A DNA stretch of 64,000 bases from Burkholderiales bacterium (GCA_905339295.1 CAJPFI010000001.1:26909-90908), one strand, 5' to 3'. Positions 42,593 to 51,941 are shown, counted from the stretch's first letter. Numbers and translations are program-made. The notes: generated by a model from the letters alone, not told the origin.

Positions 42593-42784
42593 CTAATGCG
42601 CATCGGGCGCGGGCGCGTCGTCGTCCGGCGGGCCCTCGGCGGGAATCCGGTAGGACTCGCTCGCCCATGCGCCCAGGTCGAGCAGCCTGCATCGCTCCGA
42701 GCAGAACGGACGGTGCGGCGACGCGGCGCCCCATTCGACCGGCACCTTGCACATCGGGCAGGGACGCGTGGGCGAAGGCTTCAT
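42593..42784 (-). CDS. yacG: DNA gyrase inhibitor YacG (zinc-binding)
   Basis: A 63-residue zinc protein; in E. coli YacG binds GyrB and inhibits gyrase. The four ligands are C9, C12, C28 and C32 (CPMC and CSERC), followed by the family's [15 protein letters not shown] core and an acidic tail. In related genomes it usually lies next to zapD. Here a ligase and two Bug genes (42910-46587) separate it from zapD, and another ligase/Bug block lies on its other side. No clear ribosome-binding site precedes ATG 42784. Confidence 0.93.
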   Translation of the reverse strand: MKPSPTRPCPMCKVPVEWGAASPHRPFCSERCRLLDLGAWASESYRIPAEGPPDDDAPAPDAH

Positions 42785-42909
42785 GCCGGTGGCTCGGTCA
42801 TCCAGTCGTGCACGCACCCGGGCCGCATGCGGCCCGGGCGCGGACGTCGCGGTGTCGACGGACGCCGCCGCACCCAGGCGACTTCGTGCGGGCACCGCGA
42901 CCGCGCCGG

Positions 42910-44373
42910 TCAGGCCGAGGCGCGCGACCGGGCTCGCTGCGCCGCGGCGACCTGGCGCACGAGCTCCTCGCGATCGACCTTGCCGTTCTCGTTGCGCGGG
43001 AGCGCCTTGACGTACAGGACCTTGCGCGGCGCGTGCGATCGCATCTTCCGGGTCAGCGCCTGGATGTCGTCCTCGGTCACCCGGTTGTCGGCGACGATCG
43101 CCGCGCAGACCACGGTGACGCCGTGCTCGCCGGGCATCCCGAACGCCGCCGCCTCGGTGACGCCCGGAACGGCCAGCAACATGTCCTCGATCATCCGCGG
43201 ATTGATCTTGTTGCCGCCGGCGTTGATGAGATCGTCCTCGCGGCCGTCGATCACGAGCACACGGTCCGCGGTCACCGAGCCCCGGTCGCCAGGATAGAAC
43301 CATCCATCGCGGAACATCCTGGCCGTCGCGACGGGGTCGTCGACATAGCGGTCGGCCATGCCTGCGCAGCGTATCCGGATCGTGCCGGTCGTTCCGGGGG
43401 GCAGCGCGACGCCGTCGTCGCCGACCGCTTCGACCATGACCCCGGGGACCGGCACGCCCACCGCGCCGCGGCGGCCGGCAAGTTCGGTCGCGCGGCCGAC
43501 CGACACGATCCCGGTCTCGGTCGAGCCGTACTGGCAGATCACCGTGGGACAGAGAGTGGCGAGCGCGCGATCCAGGACAGCGTGCGGCAGTTCGCTGCCG
43601 CCGACTTCGACGGTGACGAGCGTCGGCAGGGGAGTCGACCCGGCGGGGCGGCCGGCCGCGATCTCGCCCAGGAGCCCCGGAGGGGCGATCAGGTAGTTGA
43701 CGCCGTGGCGCTCGATGACGTCCGCGAGGTCCTGCCGCTGGCGCGCGATCACCACGGTCGCGCCGCCCTGGAGCGCGTGCAGCATGTGCCGGAAGCCGTA
43801 TCCGCCGGACGGCCCCTGCGGGCACATGAGCGTGAGAGGGTCGGGCAGCGGCCAGGCACGGTCGTGCGCCGCGAGGCGCTCGGCCATCATGTCGTGGCTC
43901 ACCGCCACGCGTTTCGGCGCGCCGGTCGAGCCCGACGTCGGGAAGATCCCGCAGATGGCGGATCCGGACACGACCGAGGTCACCGGCGGGCCGTCGTCGG
44001 GCTCGTCGAACCACGTGTCTTCCGCGACCACGGTACGGACGCCCGCCATGGCGGGGGCGTCGGCGGCGACGAACAGGACGTCGAGCCCCGCGCCCGTGAC
44101 GCTCTTCGTCCGGAAGGCGATGCCCGCGCGCGCGAGCGCGAGCATCAGGATCAGCGTCCTCAGCTGGCCGCGCACCGCGATGCCGGCGACGGCGCCCGGC
44201 CGGAGTCCGAGCGCGAGGGCGCGTCGCGCGATCGAATCCAGCGTCCGGTCGAGGACCCGGTAGGTGATCGTGCGCGTCGCGGGCACGCCGGGCGGGAACG
44301 CGGGACGGACGAGCGCGTGCGCGTCGGGCGACGCCCGGGCGCGTTCTCGAATGGCTTCGGTGATGTCAATCAT
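42910..44373 (-). CDS. ANL-superfamily adenylate-forming acid ligase, copy C
   Basis: A 487-residue paralogue of copies A and B. It has the ATP loop TSGSTGAPK, the YGSTETG motif, the hinge region [26 protein letters not shown] and the catalytic lysine K465 in [14 protein letters not shown]. The YPGD variant is shared with copy B. It should make an acyl-adenylate and probably an acyl-CoA; the acid cannot be told from sequence. It is divergent from Bug copy 2 across 245 bp. A -10-like TACAAT lies at 44469-44464 on minus. Confidence 0.85.
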   Translation of the reverse strand: MIDITEAIRERARASPDAHALVRPAFPPGVPATRTITYRVLDRTLDSIARRALALGLRPGAVAGIAVRGQLRTLILMLALARAGIAFRTKSVTGAGLDVLFVAADAPAMAGVRTVVAEDTWFDEPDDGPPVTSVVSGSAICGIFPTSGSTGAPKRVAVSHDMMAERLAAHDRAWPLPDPLTLMCPQGPSGGYGFRHMLHALQGGATVVIARQRQDLADVIERHGVNYLIAPPGLLGEIAAGRPAGSTPLPTLVTVEVGGSELPHAVLDRALATLCPTVICQYGSTETGIVSVGRATELAGRRGAVGVPVPGVMVEAVGDDGVALPPGTTGTIRIRCAGMADRYVDDPVATARMFRDGWFYPGDRGSVTADRVLVIDGREDDLINAGGNKINPRMIEDMLLAVPGVTEAAAFGMPGEHGVTVVCAAIVADNRVTEDDIQALTRKMRSHAPRKVLYVKALPRNENGKVDREELVRQVAAAQRARSRASA

Positions 44374-44463
44374 TCAGGAGTGCGCCAGCGATGCGGACAT
44401 TCGGCGGTCGCGGGCCGCAGGAGGCCGGTCCCCGAGCCGGGCGGTCGAAGGTTGCTCGCCGCA

Positions 44464-44469
44464 ATTGTA
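44464..44469 (-). promoter_or_regulatory. Candidate -10 for ligase C
   Basis: TACAAT on minus (44469-44464), within the local AT-rich CGAATACAATTGCGG. There is no good -35. It would give a leader of about 85 nt. Confidence 0.3.
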
Positions 44470-44543
44470 TTCGATCGCGCGGCGGCGCGGGAGGAACGTC
44501 GCCGGCGCGGCCGCGGCGCCCGGGCGCGCACGACGCTGCCCAT

Positions 44544-44558
44544 GCGCGATAATCGCGC
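44544..44558. promoter_or_regulatory. 15-bp palindrome upstream of Bug copy 2
   Basis: GCGCGAT-A-ATCGCGC, with perfect 7-bp arms around one base, 60 bp before the Bug 2 start and 170 bp before ligase C. Size and symmetry are typical of an operator for a dimeric regulator (for example GntR or TetR type), but no regulator gene is adjacent. Confidence 0.4.
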
Positions 44559-44618
44559 CTTTCGCGTCGGGATGCGCACCGTGCCGGCGCGGCCGATCTG
44601 CGTCCCCGGAGAGGTTGG

Positions 44619-45581
44619 ATGCGCTCCACGTGCATGCTTTGCCTGATCGCACCGGCGTTGCTGGCGCTTCCGCACGCGGCCGCGGCGGACTTTCCGTCGC
44701 GCCCGATCCGGATGGTGGTCGCGGCCCCTCCGGGCTCGGGCCTCGACCTCACGGTCCGCACGCTCGCCGAGCGGATGCACACGGACCTCGGCACGCCGGT
44801 CATCGTCGAGAACCGGCCCGGCGCGGACGGCATCATCGCCGCACAGCATGTCGCCGCGGCGCCGCCGGACGGCCACGTGCTGCTCGCGGCGAGCCCGGCG
44901 CAGATGACGATCAATCCGGTGCTGCGCGACAGGCTCCCGTACGACCCGGCGCGCGACTTCGTGCCGGTCTCGATGATCTCGCACGTCCCGCTCGTCGTCG
45001 TCGTCAACCCGGCCGTGCCCGCGACGAGCGTCGGCGAGCTGGCCGCGCTGTCGAACGCGAGGCGCGGGCAGCTCGATTACGGTTCGGGCTCGAGCACGTT
45101 CATGTTCGCGACCGAGCTGTTCGCGCGCCGTTCGGGCGCGGACCTGCGTCACGTCCCGTACAACGGCGTGCCGCCGGTCGTCGCCGCACTGCTCGCGGGC
45201 GATGTGCAGGTCGGGCTCGTCAACCTGCCGCCCGCGATCGCCCACATCCGCGCCGGCAGGCTCCGGGCGCTCGCGGTGACCGGAAGCGCGCGCGAGGCGA
45301 CGCTGCCCGACGTGCCCACGCTGGCGGAGGCCGGCGTGACCCGCTACGAGTTTGCCGTCTGGGTCGGCGCCTTCGCGCCGGCAGGGACGCCTGCGGACGT
45401 CGTCGCGACGCTCAACGCCGCGATCGCGAAGGCCCTCGACGCGCCCGAGGTGCGCGACAGGCTCGTCGACGCCGGCATCGTCCCCGTGAAGAGTTCGCCC
45501 GAGGAGCTCGCGGAGACCGTGCGTCGCGAGCGGGCGCTCGTCCAGGCCGTCGCGAGCTCCGCGGGCATCGGCGCGAAGTAG
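44619..45581 (+). CDS. Bug/TctC-family periplasmic solute-binding protein, copy 2
   Basis: A 320-residue paralogue of copy 1. It has a signal peptide of about 23 residues (ending AAAAD) and the core FPSRPIRMVVAAPPGSGLDL, VIVENRPGADGIIA, PYDPARDF, GSGSSTFMFATELF, HVPYNGVPPV and VPTLAEAG. It is followed after 22 bp by copy 3, so the two are probably cotranscribed. Its receptor-type role suggests capture of a carboxylate in the periplasm, but no permease genes are nearby. Divergent from ligase C. Confidence 0.88.
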   Translation: MRSTCMLCLIAPALLALPHAAAADFPSRPIRMVVAAPPGSGLDLTVRTLAERMHTDLGTPVIVENRPGADGIIAAQHVAAAPPDGHVLLAASPAQMTINPVLRDRLPYDPARDFVPVSMISHVPLVVVVNPAVPATSVGELAALSNARRGQLDYGSGSSTFMFATELFARRSGADLRHVPYNGVPPVVAALLAGDVQVGLVNLPPAIAHIRAGRLRALAVTGSAREATLPDVPTLAEAGVTRYEFAVWVGAFAPAGTPADVVATLNAAIAKALDAPEVRDRLVDAGIVPVKSSPEELAETVRRERALVQAVASSAGIGAK

Positions 45582-45603
45582 CTGTCCCACGACGACTGCG
45601 ATC

Positions 45604-46587
45604 ATGTACCCATCCGGACTCCGCCTGTGCCGCGCGCTCGCGGCCGCAACGCTCGTCGTCGCGCCGTTCCTTCCCGCGGCCGCGCAGACAGGCGCCTTTC
45701 CGGATCGGCCGATCCGGGTCGTGGTCGGCACTCCCGCAGGATCGGGGATCGACTTCATCCTGCGCGTGATGTCGCCGACCCTGCAGGCGGAGCTGGGCCA
45801 GCCGCTGGTGATCGACAACCGTCCCGGCGCGGATGGCATCGTCGCCGCGCGCCTCGTGGCCGGCGCGCCGCCCGACGGGCACGTGCTGCTGGCCGCGACG
45901 CGCACGCAGATCGCCGTCAACCCGGTCATCTACGCGAGCATTCCGTACGATCCGTCGCGCGACCTCGCGCCCGTGTCGATGCTCGCCTACCAGTCGATCC
46001 TCGTGGTCGCGCATCCGTCGCTGCCCGTCCGCTCGATCCGCGAGCTGGTCGACCACACGCGCGCCCATCCCGGCTCGGTCAACTATGGCACGGGATCGAG
46101 CACGTTCATGCTCGCGACCGAGGAACTCAGGCTCGCCACCGGCGCGGACCTGCGGCACATCCCCTACAACGGCGTCCCGCCCACGGTCACGGCGATCCTC
46201 GCGGGAGACGTTCACGTGGCGCTGCTCGACGTCACGCCGGCGCTGGCGGCGGTGCGTGGTGGCCGGCTCAGGGCGCTGGCCGTCAGCGGCACGACGCGGC
46301 TCGCGTTGCTGCCCGACGTGCCCACCCTCGCCGAGTCCGGCGTCGCGGGCTACGAGACGCCGGTGTGGGTCGCGATGTATGCGCCCGCGGGGACGCCGGG
46401 CGGGATCGTCGCACGCCTGGGGGCGGCGATCGCGCGCGCACTCGACGCGCCGGAGGTGCGCGAGAAGCTGCTCGCCGCCGGCGTGGCGCCGGCGGCGAGC
46501 ACCCCCGAACGCCTCGTCGAGGTCGCCCGCCGCGATACCGACGCGACGGCCGCCCTCGTCAGGCGGCTGGGCCTCGCGCCCCGATGA
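45604..46587 (+). CDS. Bug/TctC-family periplasmic solute-binding protein, copy 3
   Basis: A 327-residue paralogue. It has a signal peptide ending AAAQT (about 28 residues) and the core FPDRPIRVVVGTPAGSGIDF, VIDNRPGADGIVA, PYDPSRDL, GTGSSTFMLATEEL, HIPYNGVPPT and VPTLAESG. It resembles copies 1 and 2 throughout, suggesting duplication. The segment after the HxPYNG motif differs among the three (copy 1 GGGPAMMALVAGTVQ, copies 2-3 GVPPxVxAxLAGDVQ-like), so ligand pockets may differ. Convergent with zapD. Confidence 0.88.
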   Translation: MYPSGLRLCRALAAATLVVAPFLPAAAQTGAFPDRPIRVVVGTPAGSGIDFILRVMSPTLQAELGQPLVIDNRPGADGIVAARLVAGAPPDGHVLLAATRTQIAVNPVIYASIPYDPSRDLAPVSMLAYQSILVVAHPSLPVRSIRELVDHTRAHPGSVNYGTGSSTFMLATEELRLATGADLRHIPYNGVPPTVTAILAGDVHVALLDVTPALAAVRGGRLRALAVSGTTRLALLPDVPTLAESGVAGYETPVWVAMYAPAGTPGGIVARLGAAIARALDAPEVREKLLAAGVAPAASTPERLVEVARRDTDATAALVRRLGLAPR

Positions 46588-46630
46588 CCGCCGCGCACCG
46601 GGACGCGGGGCGCCGCCGCGCCGCGGCGCG

Positions 46631-47389
46631 TCAGAGGTTGCAGAACGCGAGCTCGAACTCGACGTCGCGGTCGAACACGCTGCCCCGGCCCATGCCGATG
46701 ACGCCGATGAAGCGGATGTTGAGCGCGTACTTGTTGGCGCTGATCTCCGGCACGCAGGCGAGGTCGCGCGCGACCGTGAGCCGCAGGAGCTGCGCGACCT
46801 TGGTCGTGGTCAGCATCAGCTGGAATACGCCGCGGTACGCGGTGTGGCGGCTCGCGCGGGCGTTCTCGCGCAGGAGCTTCAGCACGATCGCGAGTCCCGC
46901 CAGCACCGGCAGGAACGGCTCGATCCAGCCCGCAAGGTCCGCGCGGCGCGATTCGGCGTCGCGGTGCAGCCACCAGTGGTAGGCCGGCAGGTCGAACTCG
47001 CACACGCCGCCGGGGATGCCGCTGCGCTGCTTGATCGCCATCAGCCACTCGTTCTCGCGCAGGTGCGCGCCGAGCTTGCCGGCCGGCGCGAGCAGCTGCG
47101 CGGAGGCGGCGTCGATGTCCGCGAGCAGCGCGTCGAGCGCGTCGGCCTCGATGCGCGGGTTCGAGCGGAGCGGGACGAGCATCTGGCGCTGGCGCTCGAG
47201 CTCCTGCAGGAGCTCGGTCTTGAGGTCGGCGCGTGCCGCGATGTCGGCGATCTCGAACAGCGAGGCGAGCGCGGCGTGGTGGTCCTGCGGCAGGTCGCCC
47301 GACGCGTACACGCGCAGGCGCGCGTACACGTCCTCGAGGCGCATCAGCGTCCGGATGCGCTCGTTCAGCGGGTGCTCGTATCGGATCAT
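46631..47389 (-). CDS. zapD: Cell division protein ZapD
   Basis: ZapD crosslinks FtsZ filaments by binding the FtsZ C-terminal peptide. The 252-residue product starts MIRYEHPLNERIRTLMRLE, the family N-terminus, and shows the helical RQMLVPLRSNPRID-like region and the beta-rich C-terminal domain with KYALNIRFIG and EFELAFCNL. Length is normal. It precedes coaE in the pil/coaE/zapD minus-strand unit. Confidence 0.95.
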   Translation of the reverse strand: MIRYEHPLNERIRTLMRLEDVYARLRVYASGDLPQDHHAALASLFEIADIAARADLKTELLQELERQRQMLVPLRSNPRIEADALDALLADIDAASAQLLAPAGKLGAHLRENEWLMAIKQRSGIPGGVCEFDLPAYHWWLHRDAESRRADLAGWIEPFLPVLAGLAIVLKLLRENARASRHTAYRGVFQLMLTTTKVAQLLRLTVARDLACVPEISANKYALNIRFIGVIGMGRGSVFDRDVEFELAFCNL

Positions 47390-47437
47390 CGCCGCGCGTC
47401 GTGGCCGAGCGCCATTGTCCGCGAATCGCTCACCGGA

Positions 47438-48058
47438 TCAAGGCCGCGCGTCGCTTTTGGCCCGCGCGAGCGCGCGATACGCGGCGTCGAGGCGGGTGAC
47501 CGCGGGAACGATCGCCTCGCGGGGGCCCGAATTGTCGAACACGTCGTCGGCGCGCGCGAGCCGATCCGCGCGAGGGAGCTGGGTCGCCATGATCGCGCGC
47601 ACCTCGCGCTCGGAGAGTCCGCTGCGCTCCTGCACGCGCCGCACCTGCTCGTCCTCGGGGCAGTCGACCACGAGCACGCGGTCGGCGATCGAGGCCGTGG
47701 CGCCGCGCTCGAAGAGCAGCGGGACGACGAGGACGCCGTAGTCCCCGCGCCAGGCCGCGACCCGGCGCCGGATCTCGTCGCGAATGGGCGGATGGAGCGC
47801 GGCCTCCAGCCGCCCGCGGAACGACGCATCCGCGAACGCGCGCTCGCGCAGCCTCGCGCGATCGAGCGTGCCGTCGGCGGCGAGGATCCTGTCGCCAAGC
47901 GCGGCGACCGCGTTGCGGTGGCCCTCGCGGCCCGGCGCCGAGATCTCGTGCGCGACCTCGTCCGCGTCGACGACCTCGACGCCGAGCGCGCGAAACGCCG
48001 CGGCGACGGCGGACTTGCCGCTGCCGATGCCGCCGGTCATGCCGACGACCAGCGTCAC
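47438..48058 (-). CDS. coaE: Dephospho-CoA kinase
   Basis: The last step of CoA synthesis: phosphorylation of the ribose 3'-OH. The 206-residue product has the P-loop GGIGSGKSAV, the DADEVAHEI segment, the HPPIRDEI block and the LVVPLLFE/DRVLVVDCPEDEQ region. The GTG start at 48058 overlaps the pilD stop (GTGA). Confidence 0.95.
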   Translation of the reverse strand: MTLVVGMTGGIGSGKSAVAAAFRALGVEVVDADEVAHEISAPGREGHRNAVAALGDRILAADGTLDRARLRERAFADASFRGRLEAALHPPIRDEIRRRVAAWRGDYGVLVVPLLFERGATASIADRVLVVDCPEDEQVRRVQERSGLSEREVRAIMATQLPRADRLARADDVFDNSGPREAIVPAVTRLDAAYRALARAKSDARP

Positions 48059-48897
48059 GGCAGGTACAGCGCGTTGATCGCCGGGCCGACGAAGAGGGCG
48101 ACGGCGCCGGCCGCCGCGAGCCAGGGGCCGTACGGAATCGGGACTGCACGGTCGCGGCCCATCAGCAGGATCATCGCGATGCCGCCGACCGCACCCAGCA
48201 CGCTCGACAAGAGGACGATCTGCGGCAGCATCGGCCAGCCCAGCCACGCGCCGAGCGCCGCGAGCAGCTTGAAGTCGCCGTACCCCATTCCTTCCTTGCC
48301 GCGGATCAGCTTGAACAGCCAGTAGAGGGTCCACAGCGCCAGGTAACCGGCGATCGTCCCGATCACCGCGCTCGCGAGCGGCACGAACAGGCCGAACAGG
48401 TTCGCCGCGAGGCCCGCCCACATGAGCGGCAGCGTGAGGTCGTCGGGAAGGAGCTGCGTGTCGGCGTCGATGAACGCGAGCGCGATCAGCGTCCACAGGA
48501 AGCCGCACGCGGCGATCCCCTTCCAGGTCGGGCCGAACTGCCAGATCGCCATGAGCGCGAGCGCCCCCGCGAGGAGCTCGACCGCCGGGTAGCGCGGCGA
48601 GATCGCCGCCCTGCACGCCGAGCAGCGGCCGCGCAGCGCGAGCCACGAGACGACGGGGACGTTCTCGAGCGCGGTGATGCGGTGCCCGCACGCCGGGCAC
48701 GCCGAGCGCGGGACGACGAGGTTGTAGCGCGGCCCGGGCTCGGGCTCGCGACCGGCGAGCTCGGCGCACTGGACCGCCCAGCCGCGCTCCATCATCCGCG
48801 GGAGCCGGTGGATGACGACGTTGAGGAAGCTGCCGACGCAAAGCCCGATCACGGCGGCCGCGGGCAGCGCGACCGCCGGATCGAGGAGGGACGCCAT
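48055..48897 (-). CDS. pilD: Prepilin peptidase PilD (leader peptidase / N-methyltransferase)
   Basis: An inner-membrane aspartyl protease that cleaves and methylates type IV prepilins. The 280-residue product has an N-terminal GLCVGSFLNVVIHRLP motif, a cytoplasmic loop with two zinc CxxC pairs (CPAC, CSAC), and the two catalytic aspartates in IDADTQLLPDDLTLP and GMGYGDFKLL. It has about eight membrane helices. It is downstream of pilC in the pilB-pilC-pilD operon. Confidence 0.96.
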   Translation of the reverse strand: MASLLDPAVALPAAAVIGLCVGSFLNVVIHRLPRMMERGWAVQCAELAGREPEPGPRYNLVVPRSACPACGHRITALENVPVVSWLALRGRCSACRAAISPRYPAVELLAGALALMAIWQFGPTWKGIAACGFLWTLIALAFIDADTQLLPDDLTLPLMWAGLAANLFGLFVPLASAVIGTIAGYLALWTLYWLFKLIRGKEGMGYGDFKLLAALGAWLGWPMLPQIVLLSSVLGAVGGIAMILLMGRDRAVPIPYGPWLAAAGAVALFVGPAINALYLP

Positions 48898-48915
48898 CGT
48901 CGCGCGGTCCGGCGG

Positions 48916-50142
48916 TCAGACGACCGCGCCCAGCTTGAAGATCGGCAGGTACATCGCGACGACCAGCCCTCCGACGATCACGCCCAGGAACACGATGATG
49001 ATCGGCTCGAGCAGCGACGAGAGCGCCGCCACCGAGTCGTCGACCTCGCGCTCGTAGAAGTCCGCGATCTTGGTGAGCATCGCGTCGAGCGATCCGGACT
49101 CCTCGCCGATCTGCACCATCTGGATCACCATGTTGGGGAACAGGCGCGTCCCCACCATCGCGTTGGTGAGGCTCGTGCCGGTCGAGACGTCGGTCTGGAT
49201 GCGCCGGGTGGCCGTCGAGTAGACGGCGTTGCCCGCGGCGCCGGAGACGGCGTCGAGGGATTCGACCAGCGGCACGCCGGCGGCGAACATCGTGGCCAGC
49301 GTGCGCGTCCAGCGCGCGATCGTCGCCTTCTCGAGGATGTCGCCGACGACCGGGAGCTTGAGCAGCAGCCGGTCGAACGTGTACCGGAACGTGTCCGACC
49401 GCTTGACGAGCATCGAAACGCCGACGATGGTCCCGGCGATGACGAGGAACGCCGCCCACCACCATTGCACGACGAAGTCGGAGATGTCGATGACGAGCTG
49501 CGTGGGCGCGGGCAGCGCGGCGCCGAAGCTCGAGAACACGTCCTTGAACGCCGGGATCACGAAGATCATGATCACCCAGACGACGACGATCGCCACGACG
49601 ACGACCGAGGTCGGGTAGAACAGCGCCGACTTGATCTTGCTCTTGAGCGCGAGGATCTTCTCCTTGTACGTCGCGAGCCGGTCGAGGATCGCGTCGATCA
49701 TCCCGGAGCTTTCGCCGGCGGCGACCAGGTTGCAGTAGAGATGGTCGAACTGCGCCGGGTGCTGGCGGAACGCGTCGGCCAGGCTCGACCCGGCCTCGAT
49801 CCGGCTCTTGACGTCCATCATCAGCCGCGAGAACCGCGCGTTGGAGTGCCCGCGCGCGACGATCTCGAACGACTGGAGCAGCGGCACGCCGGCCTTCAGC
49901 ATCGTCGCGAGCTGGCGCGTGAAGAAGGTCACGTCGCGCTCGGAGACGCGCCGTCCGCCGCGGAAGCTCTGGCGCCGGATCTTCAGTACCCGGATGCCCT
50001 GGCGGCGGAGGTTGCTGGTGACGACGGTCTCGGACGCCGCCTTCATCTCGCCGCGCACCTGGCGGTTGTTGCGGTCGGTCCCCTCCCAGAGGTACGTGTG
50101 CTCCCTGACGTCGGACTTGCGCTGCGCGGTGGCGGTGGCCAT
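48916..50142 (-). CDS. pilC: Type IV pilus inner-membrane platform protein PilC
   Basis: A GspF-family platform protein that couples the pilus motors to subunit addition. The 408-residue product has two T2SF domains, repeated as RQLATMLKAGVPLLQSFEI and RTLATMFAAGVPLVESLDAV. It has three membrane segments, the last in the C-terminal PIIIVFLGVIVGGLVVAMYLPIF. It starts 22 bp after pilB. Confidence 0.96.
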   Translation of the reverse strand: MATATAQRKSDVREHTYLWEGTDRNNRQVRGEMKAASETVVTSNLRRQGIRVLKIRRQSFRGGRRVSERDVTFFTRQLATMLKAGVPLLQSFEIVARGHSNARFSRLMMDVKSRIEAGSSLADAFRQHPAQFDHLYCNLVAAGESSGMIDAILDRLATYKEKILALKSKIKSALFYPTSVVVVAIVVVWVIMIFVIPAFKDVFSSFGAALPAPTQLVIDISDFVVQWWWAAFLVIAGTIVGVSMLVKRSDTFRYTFDRLLLKLPVVGDILEKATIARWTRTLATMFAAGVPLVESLDAVSGAAGNAVYSTATRRIQTDVSTGTSLTNAMVGTRLFPNMVIQMVQIGEESGSLDAMLTKIADFYEREVDDSVAALSSLLEPIIIVFLGVIVGGLVVAMYLPIFKLGAVV

Positions 50143-50164
50143 GGTCGGTTCCCTGTCCGGCGCG

Positions 50165-51880
50165 TCACTCGTTGGTGACGGCCTCGATTTCCTCGAGCGA
50201 CGTCACGCCCGACTTCACCTTGAGCAACCCCGACTGGCGAAGGTTGCGGATGCCTTCCTTCCGCGCGAGGTCGGCGATCTCGAGCGCGTTGCCGTTTCGC
50301 ATGATCAGGATGCGCATCTCGTCCGAGATCGGCATCACCTCGTAGATGCCGACGCGGCCCTTGTAGCCGAAGCCGGCGCAGTGGTCGCAGCCCACCGCGC
50401 CGTACGGCTGCCAGCTGCCGTCGAGGTCCTCCTCGGTGAATCCGGCGCGCATCAGCGCCTCGGGCGGGATGTCCTCGGGGCGCTTGCAGTGCGGGCACAG
50501 CTTGCGGCCGAGCCGCTGCGCCGTGATCAGGATGACCGACGACGCGATGTTGAACGGCGCGACTCCCATGTTGGCCAGCCGCGTGAGCGTCGTGGGCGCG
50601 TCGTTCGTGTGCAGCGTCGACAGCACCAGGTGGCCGGTCTGCGCCGCCTTGATCGCGATGTCCGCGGTCTCGATGTCGCGGATTTCGCCGACCATCACGA
50701 TGTCCGGGTCCTGGCGCAGGAACGCGCGCAGCGCGGTCGCGAACGTGAGGCCCGCCTTCTCGTTCACGTTGACCTGGTTCACGCCGGGCAGCTGGATTTC
50801 CGCCGGGTCCTCGGCGGTCGAGATGTTGATGCCCGGCTGGTTCAGGATGTTGAGGCAGGTGTACAGCGAGACCGTCTTGCCGGAGCCGGTAGGCCCGGTG
50901 ACGAGGATCATCCCGTAGGGCCGGCCGATCGCGTTGAGCAGCAGCTGCTGCTGGTCGGGCTCGTAGCCCAGCGCCTCGATGCCGAGCTTGATGCCCGACG
51001 AGTCGAGGATGCGCATCACGATCTTCTCGCCGTAGAGGGTCGGCAGCGTCGAGACGCGGAAGTCGATCGACTTGTTCTTCGACAGCACGAGCTTCATGCG
51101 GCCGTCCTGCGGCACGCGCTTCTCGGCGATGTCGAGCTTGCTGATGACCTTGATGCGCGAGGCGACCTTGTCCTTGATCGCGAGCGGCGGCTGCGCGATC
51201 TCGGCGAGGATGCCGTCGATCCGGTAGCGGATCCGGAAAAAGCGCTCGTAGGGCTCGAAGTGGATGTCGGACGCGCCGCCGGCGATCGCGTCGAGCAGGA
51301 TCTTCTGGATGTACTTGACGACCGGCGCGTCCTCGACCTCGGCGTCCTCCTCCAGCTGCGCCGCGGTGCTCGCTTCCTGCATGTCGACCTCGAGGTCGTC
51401 GAGGTTCGCGGCATCCTTGAGCGTCGCGCCCGACGCCTCGAGGATCCTGTGGATGACCTGCCCGAGCTTGTCGTCCTCGACCACGACCGGCTCGACGACG
51501 AGGTTGTTCTTGAACCGGACCTCCTCGATCGCCTGGAGGTTCGCGGGGTCGGAGACGGCCACGAACAGCCGGTTGCCGCGCCTGGCGAGCGGCAGCACGC
51601 GGCGCGTCTGCGAGATCTTCGCGTCGAAGTATTCCTTCTGCAGCTGGTCGAGGTCGAACGCCGAGAGGTCGAGCAGCGGGACACCGAATGCGCGCGACCC
51701 GAACACCGCGATCTGCTGCGCGGTGAACCGCTTGCTCGTCAGCAGCTGCTCGACGAAAGTGATGCCGGCGGTCTGCGCCTGGTTCTGAAGCGACTCGGCC
51801 TCGACCTCGGGCATGAGCCCGTGCTGGGCGAGCGCGCGCGCGAGCCCCGAGAGGTTGCGGGTGGCGGCGTGCGTGGCCAT
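50165..51880 (-). CDS. pilB: Type IV pilus assembly ATPase PilB
   Basis: The extension motor ATPase (GspE family). The 571-residue product has an N-terminal MshEN-type region (SGLARALAQHGLM...), the Walker A GPTGSGKT, the Asp and His boxes (TAEDPAEIQLPG, STLHTNDAP), the Walker B RQDPDIVMVGEIRD and a zinc tetracysteine CPHC...CDHC. ATG 51880 is used; a longer frame to 51964 has no signal. A sigma-54-type promoter lies about 62 bp upstream. Confidence 0.96.
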   Translation of the reverse strand: MATHAATRNLSGLARALAQHGLMPEVEAESLQNQAQTAGITFVEQLLTSKRFTAQQIAVFGSRAFGVPLLDLSAFDLDQLQKEYFDAKISQTRRVLPLARRGNRLFVAVSDPANLQAIEEVRFKNNLVVEPVVVEDDKLGQVIHRILEASGATLKDAANLDDLEVDMQEASTAAQLEEDAEVEDAPVVKYIQKILLDAIAGGASDIHFEPYERFFRIRYRIDGILAEIAQPPLAIKDKVASRIKVISKLDIAEKRVPQDGRMKLVLSKNKSIDFRVSTLPTLYGEKIVMRILDSSGIKLGIEALGYEPDQQQLLLNAIGRPYGMILVTGPTGSGKTVSLYTCLNILNQPGINISTAEDPAEIQLPGVNQVNVNEKAGLTFATALRAFLRQDPDIVMVGEIRDIETADIAIKAAQTGHLVLSTLHTNDAPTTLTRLANMGVAPFNIASSVILITAQRLGRKLCPHCKRPEDIPPEALMRAGFTEEDLDGSWQPYGAVGCDHCAGFGYKGRVGIYEVMPISDEMRILIMRNGNALEIADLARKEGIRNLRQSGLLKVKSGVTSLEEIEAVTNE

Positions 51881-51941
51881 CGGTCGTGGTCGGTCGGCGT
51901 GAGCGGTCGCAGGCGGGGTGCATGCGGCGGACGGTAGACCC

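Noticed and set aside
38270..44373. Ligases as non-ribosomal peptide adenylation domains
   Set aside because: No carrier, condensation or thioesterase domains or genes are nearby, so stand-alone ligases are more likely.
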